The notes: generated by a model not told the origin, from the sequence alone. DNA of 64,000 nt from UBA4246 sp045113695 (GCA_045113695.1 JBGUJG010000009.1:24717-88716); one strand, 5' to 3'; shown: positions 42,957-52,243, counted from the stretch's first letter. Numbers and translations: made by a program.

Positions 42957-45161
42957 TCAGTTGCCGGCCAGCCAGGCTTCTTTCGCAGCCAGATAATCGG
43001 CAGCCAGCACAGGCTCGTTCAGCAGTTCCATGTACTTGAAGTACGGAACAGCATTCCAGGAAGCCTGGCCGTACAGACCGTAGGCGGCGCTGAAGGGCTT
43101 GATCTTGCTGACCTGGACGGAAGCGCCGCTGGTCAGATAGGGACGGAGGATGCCGCCGGTCAGCAGCATGGCTTCCGCCTTGGCAAACAGCTCGATGCGC
43201 TCGTCGCCGGTGGCCACAACAGCCTGATCGACCACAGCCTGGATGTCTTCCAGACCGAGGGCCTTCAGCACGGCCTTCTGCTCGTCGTCCTGACCCTGGC
43301 TCTCATAGTTGATGCCGGAGTAGTTGAGCATGTCGCCGTCGTGGATGTCGAAGCAGTGGATGTAGGTCAGCGGGTCGCCGTAGTCGGGGCCCCAGCCGGC
43401 GCCGAACACCAGGTCGATGGAGTTGGAAACGCCGTCGGGCTGGTTGTAGAACGCGCTGTAGTACACGGAGGAGTTGCCTTCCAGGAACTGCAGGTCGATC
43501 TTCACATAATCGCCGATCGCGCTTTCGATGGCGTTCTGCATCGCCAGCTGCTGGTTCTTCTGGTTTTCATTGGCGGCATAGACCGGCACGTCCAGGTGCA
43601 CGGGCCATTCCTTGACGGAGTCGCCCAGTTCGGTCTTGGCCTTCTCGGCGAAGACCTTGGCCAGTTCGGGCTTGTACCAGGCATCCTGGCCGTCCGCCAG
43701 GTTGATGCCGGCGTATTCGGGCACGAGTTCTTCAGCGTACTTGGTCACGATGGCGCCGTAGGAGCGGCCGTCGGAGGTGGTGGCGAAGGTGTAGGGCACC
43801 AGGGTGTTGCGGATGCGGCCGTCAGCCAGTTCTTCGCCCAGCGTAATCGCGGACACGGCATGAGCGGAATAGGCGGCGTACACGGCGCGGCGGAAGTTGG
43901 CGTTCAGAATGGCGTTCTTGGTGTCAGCCTTCTGTTCGTCCGTGGTCTTGGAGGTGGTGGAGACGGAAGGATCGTTGTACAGGTTGTACATCCTGCGGTC
44001 CCAGTTGAAAGCGCCCCAGTAAGAGGTGGCGGTGGTCATGGAGATGTACTGGTTGTCAGGATACAGTTCGTCCGCCTTGGCCTTGACTTCCGGCAGGGCC
44101 TGGTTGACAGCGGTGGAGGTCACTTCGCCGTTGACGAACATGTTGAAGTTCTGGGCGGGATCCTGGCCGTTGGTGTAGCTGACCACAACGTGCTGGACAT
44201 GGACGTTGGCCTTGTCATAGTAGTTGGGGTTGGCGTCAAAACGGACTTCCTGAGCGGGAACCAGGCTGGACAGGATGTAGCAGCCGTTGTACAGGATGGA
44301 ATCGGGGGTCACGGCGCCGAAGTCCGCACCCTTGGATTCGAGGAATTCCGCGTTGATGGGCCAGAGGATGGAATAGGTGGTCATACCGTCAAAGTAGCCG
44401 CAGGGGCCGGTGAGGGTGTAGACCAGGGTATTGCCGTCCGCCTTGATGCCGACGTCTTCCCAGGTGCCGGTGCCTTCAGCATAGGCGCGCAGGCCGACGA
44501 TCAGGTCCTGAACGAGGCTCAGGGTTTCGGACTTGGAATCGGCAGCGTGCTTGAGGCCGGTCACGAAGTCTTCCGCCTTGACGGCGTCATATTCTTCCCC
44601 GCTGCTGGTGGACCAGACAGCGTCATCGCGGATGACGAAGGTCCAGACGGAAGCGTCCTCATTGGCGGACCATTCCTTGGCCATGCCGGGGATCAGGGTG
44701 CCGTGGGGATCCTGGGTCAGCAGGCCCTCGATGAAGTTGCTGGTGTAGTCACCGTTGGAGGACTTGTTGTTGTACACATAGTCCAGGGTGGTGATGTCGA
44801 AGTTGTCGATCATGGAAAAGGTGTCAGGGCCGGCAGCGGGAACGCTGGCAGCTTCCTTCGCGGCGGCAACGGCTTCTTCCATCGCCTTCGCGGCTTCTTC
44901 CTTCACGGCGGCAACGGCTTCTTCGGTCGCCTTCACCGCTTCTTCCTTCGCGGCGGCAACGGCTTCTTCGGTCGCCTTGACAGCGTCAGCCGCTTCTTTC
45001 TTGGCGGCGTCCAGGTCAGAGGTCAACTTCTGAACGTTTGCTTTCAGATCTTCGATCTCTTTCTGCAGGCCGGTTTTCTGACCGTTGGTCACGACGCCGA
45101 AAATGATTGCCGCGACGGCAACCAGCGCCAGAACGATGGTCAAAATGTTGCTCTTTTTCAA
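42957..45161 (-). CDS. oppA: Oligopeptide-binding protein OppA with membrane anchor and coiled-coil stalk
   Basis: TTG at 45161 with AAGGAGG upstream gives 734 residues. Unlike usual Firmicute OppA there is no lipobox Cys: the N-terminus is KKSNILT plus a hydrophobic helix (~5-24) ending FGVVTNGQK. Residues ~30-100 form an Ala/Glu/Lys heptad-rich coiled coil with recurring KATEEAVAAAKEEA-type units. The SBP_bac_5 domain follows from ~115 (GPDTFSMIDNFDITTLDY, then SNFIEGLLTQDPHGTLIPGM). The protein is thus probably anchored by an uncleaved signal-anchor helix and held off the membrane on a stalk. First gene of oppABCDF; it starts after a ~170-base leader. Confidence 0.9.
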   Translation of the reverse strand: MKKSNILTIVLALVAVAAIIFGVVTNGQKTGLQKEIEDLKANVQKLTSDLDAAKKEAADAVKATEEAVAAAKEEAVKATEEAVAAVKEEAAKAMEEAVAAAKEAASVPAAGPDTFSMIDNFDITTLDYVYNNKSSNGDYTSNFIEGLLTQDPHGTLIPGMAKEWSANEDASVWTFVIRDDAVWSTSSGEEYDAVKAEDFVTGLKHAADSKSETLSLVQDLIVGLRAYAEGTGTWEDVGIKADGNTLVYTLTGPCGYFDGMTTYSILWPINAEFLESKGADFGAVTPDSILYNGCYILSSLVPAQEVRFDANPNYYDKANVHVQHVVVSYTNGQDPAQNFNMFVNGEVTSTAVNQALPEVKAKADELYPDNQYISMTTATSYWGAFNWDRRMYNLYNDPSVSTTSKTTDEQKADTKNAILNANFRRAVYAAYSAHAVSAITLGEELADGRIRNTLVPYTFATTSDGRSYGAIVTKYAEELVPEYAGINLADGQDAWYKPELAKVFAEKAKTELGDSVKEWPVHLDVPVYAANENQKNQQLAMQNAIESAIGDYVKIDLQFLEGNSSVYYSAFYNQPDGVSNSIDLVFGAGWGPDYGDPLTYIHCFDIHDGDMLNYSGINYESQGQDDEQKAVLKALGLEDIQAVVDQAVVATGDERIELFAKAEAMLLTGGILRPYLTSGASVQVSKIKPFSAAYGLYGQASWNAVPYFKYMELLNEPVLAADYLAAKEAWLAGN

Positions 45162-45335
45162 TGTACCTTCCTCCTTCGTGTATGAAGAGATAAATTGTTC
45201 CTGCACAAGGCAGGTATATGACAAATGGCTTGCGCCACTGCCGACCGGGATGTAAGGAAGACTTCAAAAAAAATCTGCCCGCTTTGCCTTTCATGGCTGC
45301 CGGGAGCAGAAAAAGCATAAACAAAAGCAATTGGT

Positions 45336-45364
45336 ATTATATATGAACATTTCAGAAAATGCAA
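45336..45364 (-). promoter_or_regulatory. Predicted promoter of the opp operon
   Basis: Minus strand: TTGCAT (45359-45364), 17-bp spacer, TATAAT (45336-45341). Confidence 0.75.
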
Positions 45365-45435
45365 GAAAAAAACAATTGCTTCTGAAAATAAACAAAAAGA
45401 ATACAGGCATGCCTGCCCGGAAGGACTCATTTTTC

Positions 45436-45464
45436 TTGATTTTTCCGTTCTTTTTTCCTATAAT
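45436..45464 (+). promoter_or_regulatory. Predicted promoter of the nfnAB-marR operon
   Basis: TTGATT (45436-45441), 17-bp spacer, TATAAT (45459-45464). Confidence 0.7.
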
Positions 45465-45551
45465 GATCCGACAGCGACGCAGCGCGCCGTTTTTTCGGTG
45501 TGTTCCGCCGCGCATTCCGCCTGAAATCAGACGCATTGCTTGGGAGGTTTT

Positions 45552-46403
45552 ATGTACAGGATCGTCAGACGCCGGGAGCTGAATCCCACCGTCACCCAGA
45601 TCGAAGTCGAGGCCCCGCTGGTGGCCCGCAAGGCAAAGCCCGGCCAGTTCATTATCCTGCGCGTGGATGAGGACGGGGAGCGGATCCCGCTGACCGTCGC
45701 CGGGACGGACCCCGAAGAGGGCACCGTCAAGGTGATCTTCCAGGTCGTCGGCGCCACCACGGAGGCCCTCAACCATAAGCTTGAAGAGGATTTCATCCAG
45801 GATTTCGCCGGCCCGCTGGGCGTCCCCACCCATACGGAGGGGCTGAAAAACGTCTGCGTGATCGGCGGCGGGGCCGGCTGCGCCATCGCCATGCCCGTGG
45901 CGGAGGAATTCCACCGTCTGGGCGCGAAGGTGACCAGCATCATCGGCTTCCGGAATAAGGACCTGCTGATCCTGGAGGACGAGTTCAAAGCCTGCTCGGA
46001 CAAGCTGATCGTCATGACGGACGACGGCTCGTACGGCCGGCACGGCAACGTCACGATCCCATTAAAGGAAATGCTGGAAGCGGGCGAGCCCTTTGACATG
46101 GTCATCGCCATCGGTCCGCTGATCATGATGAAGTTTGTCGTGGCCGCGGCCAGACCCTTCAAAGTGCCCGTCACCGTGTCCATGAACCCCATCATGATCG
46201 ACGGCACCGGCATGTGCGGGGGCTGCCGCCTGACCCTGGTTAAGGAAGACGGGACCCGGGTCACGAAGTTCGCCTGCGTGGACGGACCGGATTTTAACGG
46301 CTACGAAATCGACTTTGACGAGGCGATGAGCCGCAGCCGCATGTATTTTGACTTTGAGCGGCACGCCCACGAAGAGGCCTGCCGGCTGTTCGCGAAAGCG
46401 TAA
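45552..46403 (+). CDS. nfnA: Ferredoxin-NADP reductase-type subunit (NfnA/SudB-like)
   Basis: Start MYRIVRRREL with GGGAGG upstream; 283 residues. An FAD-binding beta barrel (~1-95; AKPGQFIILRV) precedes the NAD(P)-binding fold (VCVIGGGAGCAIAMPVAEE). A C-terminal [2Fe-2S] motif reads GTGMCGGCRL, then FACVDGP. This is the small subunit of NADH-dependent ferredoxin:NADP oxidoreductase or sulfide dehydrogenase. With the next gene it forms the usual NfnAB pair, which in anaerobes balances NADH, NADPH and ferredoxin by electron bifurcation. Reduced ferredoxin would come from the pyruvate oxidoreductase in this window. Confidence 0.87.
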   Translation: MYRIVRRRELNPTVTQIEVEAPLVARKAKPGQFIILRVDEDGERIPLTVAGTDPEEGTVKVIFQVVGATTEALNHKLEEDFIQDFAGPLGVPTHTEGLKNVCVIGGGAGCAIAMPVAEEFHRLGAKVTSIIGFRNKDLLILEDEFKACSDKLIVMTDDGSYGRHGNVTIPLKEMLEAGEPFDMVIAIGPLIMMKFVVAAARPFKVPVTVSMNPIMIDGTGMCGGCRLTLVKEDGTRVTKFACVDGPDFNGYEIDFDEAMSRSRMYFDFERHAHEEACRLFAKA

Positions 46404-46416
46404 GGAGGGAGAAGAG

Positions 46417-47838
46417 ATGGCTGTCAACCCGAAGAAAAACGAAATGCCCGCCCAGGCTCCCGAGGTGCGCGCCCATAATTTCAGCGAGGTCGCCCTGGGC
46501 TACACCGCCGAGGTCGCGCAGGACGAAGCAAAAAGATGCCTCAACTGCAAGGCCCGGCCCTGCGTCAGCGGCTGCCCGGTCAACATCGACATCCCGGATT
46601 TCATCAGCGAGATCCGCAAAGGAGACTATGAAGCCGCCTACCGGGTCATCACCCGCTCGTCCTCCCTGCCGGCCGTCTGTGGCCGCGTCTGCCCGCAGGA
46701 GAGCCAGTGCGAGGCCCAGTGCACCCTGCATGTGAAGGCGAAGATGGACCCGGTGGGCATCGGAAGGCTCGAGCGCTTCGTGGCCGACTGGCACAATGAG
46801 CACAGCACGGAGCAGCCCGAACGCCCCGCCCCGAACGGCCACAGGGTGGCCGTCGTCGGCGCCGGCCCCTCCGGCCTCACCTGCGCGGGCGACCTGGCCA
46901 AGAAGGGCTATCAGGTCAGCGTGTTCGAGGCTCTGCACACGGCCGGCGGCGTGCTGGTCTACGGCATCCCCGAGTTCCGTCTGCCCAAGGCCATCGTCGC
47001 CCGGGAGGTCGACACCCTGCGCGCCCTGGGCGTGGACATCCAGACCAACGTGATCATCGGCAAGACGCTGACGGTGGACGAGCTGTTCGACATGGGCTAC
47101 GAGGCTGTCTTCATCGGCTCCGGCGCCGGCCTGCCCAACTTCATGAACATCCCCGGGGAAGCCCTCAAGGGCGTCTATTCGGCCAATGAGTTCCTGACCC
47201 GGTCGAACCTGATGAAGGCCTACCGGGACGACCCGAAGACCCCCATCATGAAGGGCGGGAACGTGGCCGTGGTCGGGGGCGGCAATGTCGCGATGGACGC
47301 CGCCCGCACCGCACTGCGCTTGGGCGCGGACCATGTCTACATCGTCTACCGCCGCTCCATGGAGGAGCTGCCCGCCCGGAAGGAAGAAGTGGAGCACGCG
47401 CAGGAAGAGGGCATCGACTTCCGCCTGCTGTGCAATCCCACGGAGATCCTGGGCTACCGGAACCCGGACGATCCGCGCGACCCCAAAAACGGCTTTGTCA
47501 CCGGCATCCGCTGCATCCGCATGGAGCTGGGCGCGCCGGACGCTTCCGGACGCCGCCGCCCGGTGGAAATCCCCGGCAGCGAGTTTGAGCTGGCCGTCGA
47601 CACCGTCGTGATGGCCATCGGCACCAGCCCGAACCCCCTGATCAAGAACACCACGGAAGGCCTGGAGGTCAACCGCCGCGGCGGCATCGTCGTCACCGAA
47701 GACGGCCTGACCTCCCGACAGAACGTTTACGCCGGCGGCGACGCCGTGACCGGCGCGGCCACCGTCATTTCCGCCATGGGCGCCGGCAAGACCGCCGCGC
47801 GGGCCATCGACCAGGCGCTGAACGGGAGCGGCCGATGA
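46417..47838 (+). CDS. nfnB: NfnB / glutamate synthase small-subunit-like FAD oxidoreductase
   Basis: Start MAVNPKKNEM at 46417, behind AAGGAGGG and 13 bp after nfnA. The 473-residue protein has an N-terminal two-cluster Fe-S domain (CLNCKARPCVSGCPVNIDIP and CGRVCPQESQCEAQC), an FAD-binding motif VAVVGAGPSGLTCAGDL, an NADPH-binding motif VAVVGGGNVAMDAARTA, and the C-terminal YAGGDAVTGAATVISAMGAG flavin motif. Often annotated gltA. Lack of a glutamate synthase large subunit nearby and pairing with nfnA favour NfnB. Confidence 0.87.
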   Translation: MAVNPKKNEMPAQAPEVRAHNFSEVALGYTAEVAQDEAKRCLNCKARPCVSGCPVNIDIPDFISEIRKGDYEAAYRVITRSSSLPAVCGRVCPQESQCEAQCTLHVKAKMDPVGIGRLERFVADWHNEHSTEQPERPAPNGHRVAVVGAGPSGLTCAGDLAKKGYQVSVFEALHTAGGVLVYGIPEFRLPKAIVAREVDTLRALGVDIQTNVIIGKTLTVDELFDMGYEAVFIGSGAGLPNFMNIPGEALKGVYSANEFLTRSNLMKAYRDDPKTPIMKGGNVAVVGGGNVAMDAARTALRLGADHVYIVYRRSMEELPARKEEVEHAQEEGIDFRLLCNPTEILGYRNPDDPRDPKNGFVTGIRCIRMELGAPDASGRRRPVEIPGSEFELAVDTVVMAIGTSPNPLIKNTTEGLEVNRRGGIVVTEDGLTSRQNVYAGGDAVTGAATVISAMGAGKTAARAIDQALNGSGR

Positions 47839-48332
47839 GCAGGGTTTCCGTACAGACCGACCCCCGGTGCAGAAAGCTGAACGAACTGACGGCCCGCTAC
47901 CATCAGCTGTTCAGGCAGCTGGGCGAAAAATACATCCTCCGGCTGAGCCGTGATAACGGATTCGGGGACGATCTCACGTACAGCGATTTCATTTTTCTCT
48001 CCGTCGTCGGGGACAGCGATCAGGACGCGGTCAGCATGGCGGCCGTCTCCCGGAAGCTGGGGATCAACCCTTCCACGGCGACCCGGAGAGTCAGCAAGCT
48101 GCTGGCAAACGGTCTCATCACCAAATCGAACGCCGCGGACGACGACCGGCGCTACGATATCCGCCTGACGGACGCGGGCCGCTCCGTCGTGGAACAAATG
48201 AGCGCCTGCCTGTTTTCGGCCGTTCAGCAGACCTACGCCCAGGTCACGGAAGAAGAAATGCAGACCGTCTACCGGTATCTGGACAAATGCATCGCCCAGC
48301 TGAACGTGCTGGTGGAGAGCGATCCCTCCTGA
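47835..48332 (+). CDS. MarR family transcriptional regulator
   Basis: A 165-residue winged-helix regulator whose ATG overlaps the nfnB stop (ATGA). The recognition region VSMAAVSRKLGINPSTATRRVSKL (~70-93, split) and the DDDRRYDIRLTDAGRS wing are characteristic of MarR. Long N- and C-terminal helices form the dimer interface. As the last gene of the nfnAB operon it may regulate that operon in response to a redox or small-molecule signal (inference). Confidence 0.88.
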   Translation: MSRVSVQTDPRCRKLNELTARYHQLFRQLGEKYILRLSRDNGFGDDLTYSDFIFLSVVGDSDQDAVSMAAVSRKLGINPSTATRRVSKLLANGLITKSNAADDDRRYDIRLTDAGRSVVEQMSACLFSAVQQTYAQVTEEEMQTVYRYLDKCIAQLNVLVESDPS

Positions 48333-48353
48333 GCCTTTTTACACCAACAGAAA

Positions 48354-48401
48354 ACGCACTTTTCCCTGCCGGTCAGGCAGACGGAAAAGTGCGTCTTTTT
48401 T
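48354..48401 (+). terminator. Terminator of the nfnAB-marR operon
   Basis: A 12-bp stem, ACGCACTTTTCC (48354-48365) with its complement (48383-48394), followed by CTTTTTT. Confidence 0.88.
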
Positions 48402-48468
48402 ATGTGAAGTTTTCTGTCCGGCCGCAGCACACCGGAAATTCATCACGGCATTCCCGCGGTACCGGCTT

Positions 48469-49020
48469 CTACAGTCCGAACGCCTCCTTGATCATCCGGG
48501 CGGCGGCGTCCGGCGCAAGATCGGAATTATCGATCCTCAGGTAGGGTTTGAAGGGGAACTCCCCCTCGCGGCTGACGCAGCGGTGATGAGCGTCGTCATC
48601 CAGCAGGCGTCGGTCGGAAGAAGCGATGTCCCGCTTGGAGGGCTTGTGCTTCAGCCGGTTCTCCGTCGCGTTCCGCCGCAGCCGGATGTCCTGCGGGGCG
48701 ATCAGCTCCACATAATAAAATTCAGTATCATACGGCGCGAATATTCCTTTGATATGCTCCAGGTATTCCCATTCCGACGGCATGTCGAAATCCATCATCA
48801 TGGTGAAAATCATCCCATAGTTTCCGGAAGCGGCATAATTCCTGAAAATCACGTCGCGCATTTCTGCAATCGTCTGTCCATCATACCGGCCGAAGATCTC
48901 GATGACGGGCTCAATGGTCATATGGTTGTGAAAGAGCCGCAGGTCCGTGATTTTCATCAGTTCCTGCCCGACCGTCATTTTGCCGACCGCAGCGTCCCCG
49001 ATGATGAATACAAGCTTCAT
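48469..49020 (-). CDS. P-loop kinase-like protein
   Basis: The start MKLVFIIGDAAVGKMT at 49020 has GGGAGG upstream; 183 residues. The Walker A GDAAVGKMT near the N-terminus, FHNHMTIEPV, and a lid-like region (LRLRRNATENRLKHKPSKRD) give the look of a small nucleoside/shikimate-kinase-like P-loop protein. The exact family and substrate are not recognised. A late DNSDLAPDAAARMI may be the adenine-binding region. It lies 103 bp beyond the isochorismatase-like gene, possibly in the same transcript. Confidence 0.75.
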   Translation of the reverse strand: MKLVFIIGDAAVGKMTVGQELMKITDLRLFHNHMTIEPVIEIFGRYDGQTIAEMRDVIFRNYAASGNYGMIFTMMMDFDMPSEWEYLEHIKGIFAPYDTEFYYVELIAPQDIRLRRNATENRLKHKPSKRDIASSDRRLLDDDAHHRCVSREGEFPFKPYLRIDNSDLAPDAAARMIKEAFGL

Positions 49021-49123
49021 GCCAGAACCTCCCTGGTGCCCCGCCATCAACCGGCAGACCGCCGGATACGATGCGGATTTGTCCGCAGGCCGCCCGCGGC
49101 AGGCCGGAAAGCGGGATATCCCG

Positions 49124-49648
49124 TTATTGGGCGAGCATGTCCATCGCTTCTTCGAACGTCACGCAGTCGGCGAAGTAACCGGGCCAGATCTCTTCGTTGT
49201 AGTAGCGGTAGGTGGTTTCTTTGCTCATGTAATCGTTGTCGAAGGTGGAGTTCGTCCCCTCGGGGATGATCACCCGGTATCCTCTTTCAAAGGCGGATTT
49301 CACGGTGGCGTCGATGCACCAGTTGGTCTGAAGCCCGATGATCATCAGGCGTTTGTCTTCCTGCCGCTCCATGTATGCCCGGAATTCCTGGTTGCCAAAG
49401 CAGCTGTTGATGGTCTTGACGAAGACCTTCTCCCCCGGTTCGGGCTTCACCCGGTCGTCGATCTCAAAGGCCTCGTCCCCGGCGGAAAAGCCGCTGTCCG
49501 GCCCGTCGTCATGCTGGAAGTAAATGACTTCCGCATGGTTTTTCCGGGCGGCGCCGATCAGCTTTGCCGTCCGCTCCATGAAGGGTTCAAAGTCATACAG
49601 CTCCTCATCCGCAATGCCCTTCTGCATGTCAACCACCAGCAGGATCAT
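49124..49648 (-). CDS. Isochorismatase-family cysteine hydrolase
   Basis: Start MILLVVDMQKG at 49648 has AAAGGAG upstream; 174 residues. The catalytic Asp is D7 (LLVVDMQKG), the Lys is in VFVKTINSCFG, and the nucleophile Cys is in GLQTNWCIDATVKSAFERGY. This is the nicotinamidase/isochorismatase superfamily; the gene is probably an amidase for a small amide. It lies 23 bp after the second phnE-like gene, so it may process a compound brought in by the transporter, but the substrate is unknown. Confidence 0.88.
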   Translation of the reverse strand: MILLVVDMQKGIADEELYDFEPFMERTAKLIGAARKNHAEVIYFQHDDGPDSGFSAGDEAFEIDDRVKPEPGEKVFVKTINSCFGNQEFRAYMERQEDKRLMIIGLQTNWCIDATVKSAFERGYRVIIPEGTNSTFDNDYMSKETTYRYYNEEIWPGYFADCVTFEEAMDMLAQ

Positions 49649-49671
49649 AACGCTCACTCCTTTGAAACAGA

Positions 49672-50514
49672 TTATCCCCTCGCCAGCTTGGCGCGCACTC
49701 TGGTGGAGAAGATCTCGATGATGATCATCAGCACGATCATGCCGCACAGGTAGGCGCCCACCATGCTCCAGCGGCTGGAGTTCATGCACTGGATCAGGGC
49801 CGCGCCGATGCCGCCCGCGCCGACGATGCCCAGGGTGGTGGCGTCCTTGACGTTGATGTCAAAGCGGTAGATGACCGTGGAAATGAAGTTCGGGATGATC
49901 TGGGGCAGCATGCCGTAGCGGATCTTCTGGAAGGCGTTGCAGCCGGCGGCGTCCAGGCTTTCCAGGATCCGGACGTCGATGTCCTCGATGGCGTTGATGT
50001 ACATCTTGCAGATCATGCCGATGGAGCAGACGGACTCGGTCACCACGCCGCAGAAGGCGTTCGGGCCGGTCACGCGGATCCAGACCAGGGCCCAGACGAG
50101 GCTGGGGATCGTGCGGATGCCCAGGATCACTGCCCGGAAAATGACCGCTACCCACTTGGGCACGATCCGGTCGCAGGCCAGAAAGCTGAAGGGGATCGCC
50201 AGGATCCCGCCGATGATGGTTCCCAGCACAGCGATGGCCACCGTCTGCAGCAGCTGATAGGGAACCCCTTCCGGGCTCAGGTCAAACAGCAGGTTCGTGT
50301 CCGGATGCAGCAGGCCATTGCCGATGCCCTGGGCGATGGTCATGCCCTTGCTCGCCAGCCCCTTGTAGGTGATGGAAGTGCCGCTCCACCCAAGCAGGGC
50401 GGCCACGATCAGCACGATCAGGGTATAGATCCACCAGAGCCTGGGCCGGGAGGCGTACGCTTCCTCGATGCTCAGGGGACGGACGGGCTGAATGTTCCCT
50501 TTTTTCTTTTCCAT
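49672..50514 (-). CDS. phnE: Phosphonate-type ABC transporter permease (second PhnE)
   Basis: A 280-residue PhnE-family permease with about six transmembrane helices (first: WWIYTLIVLIVAALLGW). The binding-protein-dependent loop is seen in ESLDAAGCNAFQKIRYGMLPQ (EAA type), followed by TLGIVGAGGIGAALI. It pairs with the upstream permease as a heterodimer. Gene order phnC-phnE-phnE is typical of phosphonate or phosphite importers. Confidence 0.88.
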   Translation of the reverse strand: MEKKKGNIQPVRPLSIEEAYASRPRLWWIYTLIVLIVAALLGWSGTSITYKGLASKGMTIAQGIGNGLLHPDTNLLFDLSPEGVPYQLLQTVAIAVLGTIIGGILAIPFSFLACDRIVPKWVAVIFRAVILGIRTIPSLVWALVWIRVTGPNAFCGVVTESVCSIGMICKMYINAIEDIDVRILESLDAAGCNAFQKIRYGMLPQIIPNFISTVIYRFDINVKDATTLGIVGAGGIGAALIQCMNSSRWSMVGAYLCGMIVLMIIIEIFSTRVRAKLARG

Positions 50515-50528
50515 GCCGCTTCCCCCTC

Positions 50529-51404
50529 TCAGCTCAGCTTTTTGCGCAGGTACTGGCTGGTGTTCTCAATGATGAAGACCACCACGAACAGGGCCAGCAG
50601 CACAGCGCCCAGGCTTTCATAATCGCGCCAGCCGATGAACTCGTTGATCAGGATGCCCAGGCCGCCCGCACCGACGTAGCCCAGGATGGCCGCGGCGCGG
50701 ATGTTCATCTCCAGGCTGTAGAGGCAGTAGGACAGGTAGGTGGGCAGGATCTGCGGGATGCAGGCGCTGCGGAACGACTGGAACTTGTTGGCCCCGAAGC
50801 TCTCGGTGGCTTCAAACGCGCCCATGTCGATGGTTTCGATGGATTCATACATCATCTTGGCGACCACGCCGAAGGTAAAGACGATGATGGCGGCAGTGCC
50901 GGCGAAGGTGCCCAGGCCGAAGATCAGGGCGGCGAACTTCGCGATGATCAGGGTCGGCAGGGTGCGGATGATCATCAGCAGGATGCGGAACACCCAGACG
51001 ACCGCTTTGTTTTTGTTGATGTTGGTGGAGGACAGGACGGCCACCGGCAGGGCCAGCGTCGCGCCGATCACCGAGCCCATGATGGACATCTTGATCGTGT
51101 CAAACAGGGCATTGAACAGCTTGGCCGTGTTGGCGGCGTCGCCGCCGAAGTAGCTCCAGTTGGGGTGGAAGATGCGCCCCAGGATGTAGCCCAGCTGATA
51201 GCCCCGGCTGATGATGATCCGGAAATCAAACCCGGTCACCCTCGCGGAAATGAAGATCACGAGAAGGACGATCACGGCAATGAACGGGGTCCTGGAAACG
51301 GGCTTGAGCACCGTGTGCCCGTTGGGCAGGGTGATCGTACGGGGTTTGATGATCCTGTCCAGCAGGGGCGTTCTGTAAGCGGCTTCAGTCGTTTTTTTCT
51401 TCAT
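50529..51404 (-). CDS. phnE: Phosphonate-type ABC transporter permease (first PhnE)
   Basis: A 291-residue permease paralogous to the next gene. It has an N-terminal cytoplasmic part, helices starting at TPFIAVIVLLVIFISA, and the loop EATESFGANKFQSFRSACIPQ followed by ILGYVGAGGLGILI. Located 10 bp after phnC and 14 bp before the second permease. Confidence 0.88.
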   Translation of the reverse strand: MKKKTTEAAYRTPLLDRIIKPRTITLPNGHTVLKPVSRTPFIAVIVLLVIFISARVTGFDFRIIISRGYQLGYILGRIFHPNWSYFGGDAANTAKLFNALFDTIKMSIMGSVIGATLALPVAVLSSTNINKNKAVVWVFRILLMIIRTLPTLIIAKFAALIFGLGTFAGTAAIIVFTFGVVAKMMYESIETIDMGAFEATESFGANKFQSFRSACIPQILPTYLSYCLYSLEMNIRAAAILGYVGAGGLGILINEFIGWRDYESLGAVLLALFVVVFIIENTSQYLRKKLS

Positions 51405-51414
51405 CGCGGCCGCC

Positions 51415-52173
51415 TCACTTTTCCGCCGTCGGGATGGCGCTGCCGTTGTAGATCTCGTCCAGGATCTCCTGCGTCACGCTGCCGGTCGGCCCGTCGTACA
51501 CGATCCGCCCTTCCCGGATGCCGATCACCCGGTCGCAGTAGTTGAGCGCCAGGTCCACATGGTGGATGTTGATCAGGACCGTGATGTTCATTTCCTGGTT
51601 GATGCGCTTGAAATCGCTCATCACCTGCTTGGCGGTGATGGGGTCCAGAGCCGCCACCGGCTCGTCCGCCAGGATGATGGTGGGCTTCTGGTTCAGCGTC
51701 CGCGCCAGGGAGACGCGCTGCTGCTGGCCGCCGGACAGCTGGTCGCACCGGGTGTAGGCCTTGTCCAGGATGCCCACTTTGTCCAGGGCCTCCAGGGCCT
51801 GCATCTTCTGTTCCTTCGTAAACAGGCCGAACAGGACGCGGAAAAAGTTCATGTCCGGCACCATGCTGGTCAGCACGTTCTTGATCGCGGTGGTCCTGGT
51901 GATCAGGTTGTAGGACTGGAAGATCATGCCGATCTTGCGGCGGTAGCGGCGCATGGCCTTGCCCCTCAGGGTCATAACGTCGGTCCCGTCCACGGTCAGC
52001 TGGCCGCCCGTCACGTCGATCATGCGGTTGATGGTGCGGATCAGGGTGGACTTGCCCGCCCCGCTCAGGCCGATGATGGCCACGAATTCACCCTGGTCAA
52101 TGGTCAGGTTGATGTCCTGAAGGCCCTTGACGCCGTTGGGATACACTTTATCTACATGCTTGAACTCGATCAA
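51415..52173 (-). CDS. phnC: Phosphonate-type ABC transporter ATP-binding protein
   Basis: A 252-residue PhnC ATPase: Walker A GLSGAGKSTLIRTI, Q-loop IFQSYNLI, signature LSGGQQQRVSLARTL, Walker B ILADEPVAALDP. I choose the TTG at 52173 (MIEFKHVDKVYPNG), with GGAG 9 bp upstream; a TTG at 52179 is too close to the site. It has its own promoter because phnD lies beyond a repeat-bounded cassette. Closely similar ATPases serve phosphonate, phosphite and related importers. Confidence 0.9.
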   Translation of the reverse strand: MIEFKHVDKVYPNGVKGLQDINLTIDQGEFVAIIGLSGAGKSTLIRTINRMIDVTGGQLTVDGTDVMTLRGKAMRRYRRKIGMIFQSYNLITRTTAIKNVLTSMVPDMNFFRVLFGLFTKEQKMQALEALDKVGILDKAYTRCDQLSGGQQQRVSLARTLNQKPTIILADEPVAALDPITAKQVMSDFKRINQEMNITVLINIHHVDLALNYCDRVIGIREGRIVYDGPTGSVTQEILDEIYNGSAIPTAEK

Positions 52174-52214
52174 TGTCAACGTCTCCTTCCGCCGGCCGGA
52201 TCATTCTCCATCAC

Positions 52215-52243
52215 ATCATATCACGCGGGTTATGGAATGACAA
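52215..52243 (-). promoter_or_regulatory. Predicted promoter of phnC
   Basis: Minus strand: TTGTCA (52238-52243), 17-bp spacer, TATGAT (52215-52220), 42 bp upstream of the phnC start. Confidence 0.7.

Larger units (their letters stand above)
45162..45551. other. Divergent promoter region between opp and nfn operons
   Basis: A 390-bp AT-rich region with no gene. It holds the oppA promoter on the minus strand and the nfnA promoter on the plus strand, their -35 boxes 72 bp apart. The oppA leader contains an ACAAGGCAGGTAT/ACCTGCCTTGT-like hairpin-forming stretch near 45205-45225. Confidence 0.7.

Noticed and set aside
42795..45185. 796-codon open frame antisense to oppA
   Set aside because: Low-complexity Gly/Val/Asp-rich translation without domains, opposite a certain binding-protein gene with its own start and context.
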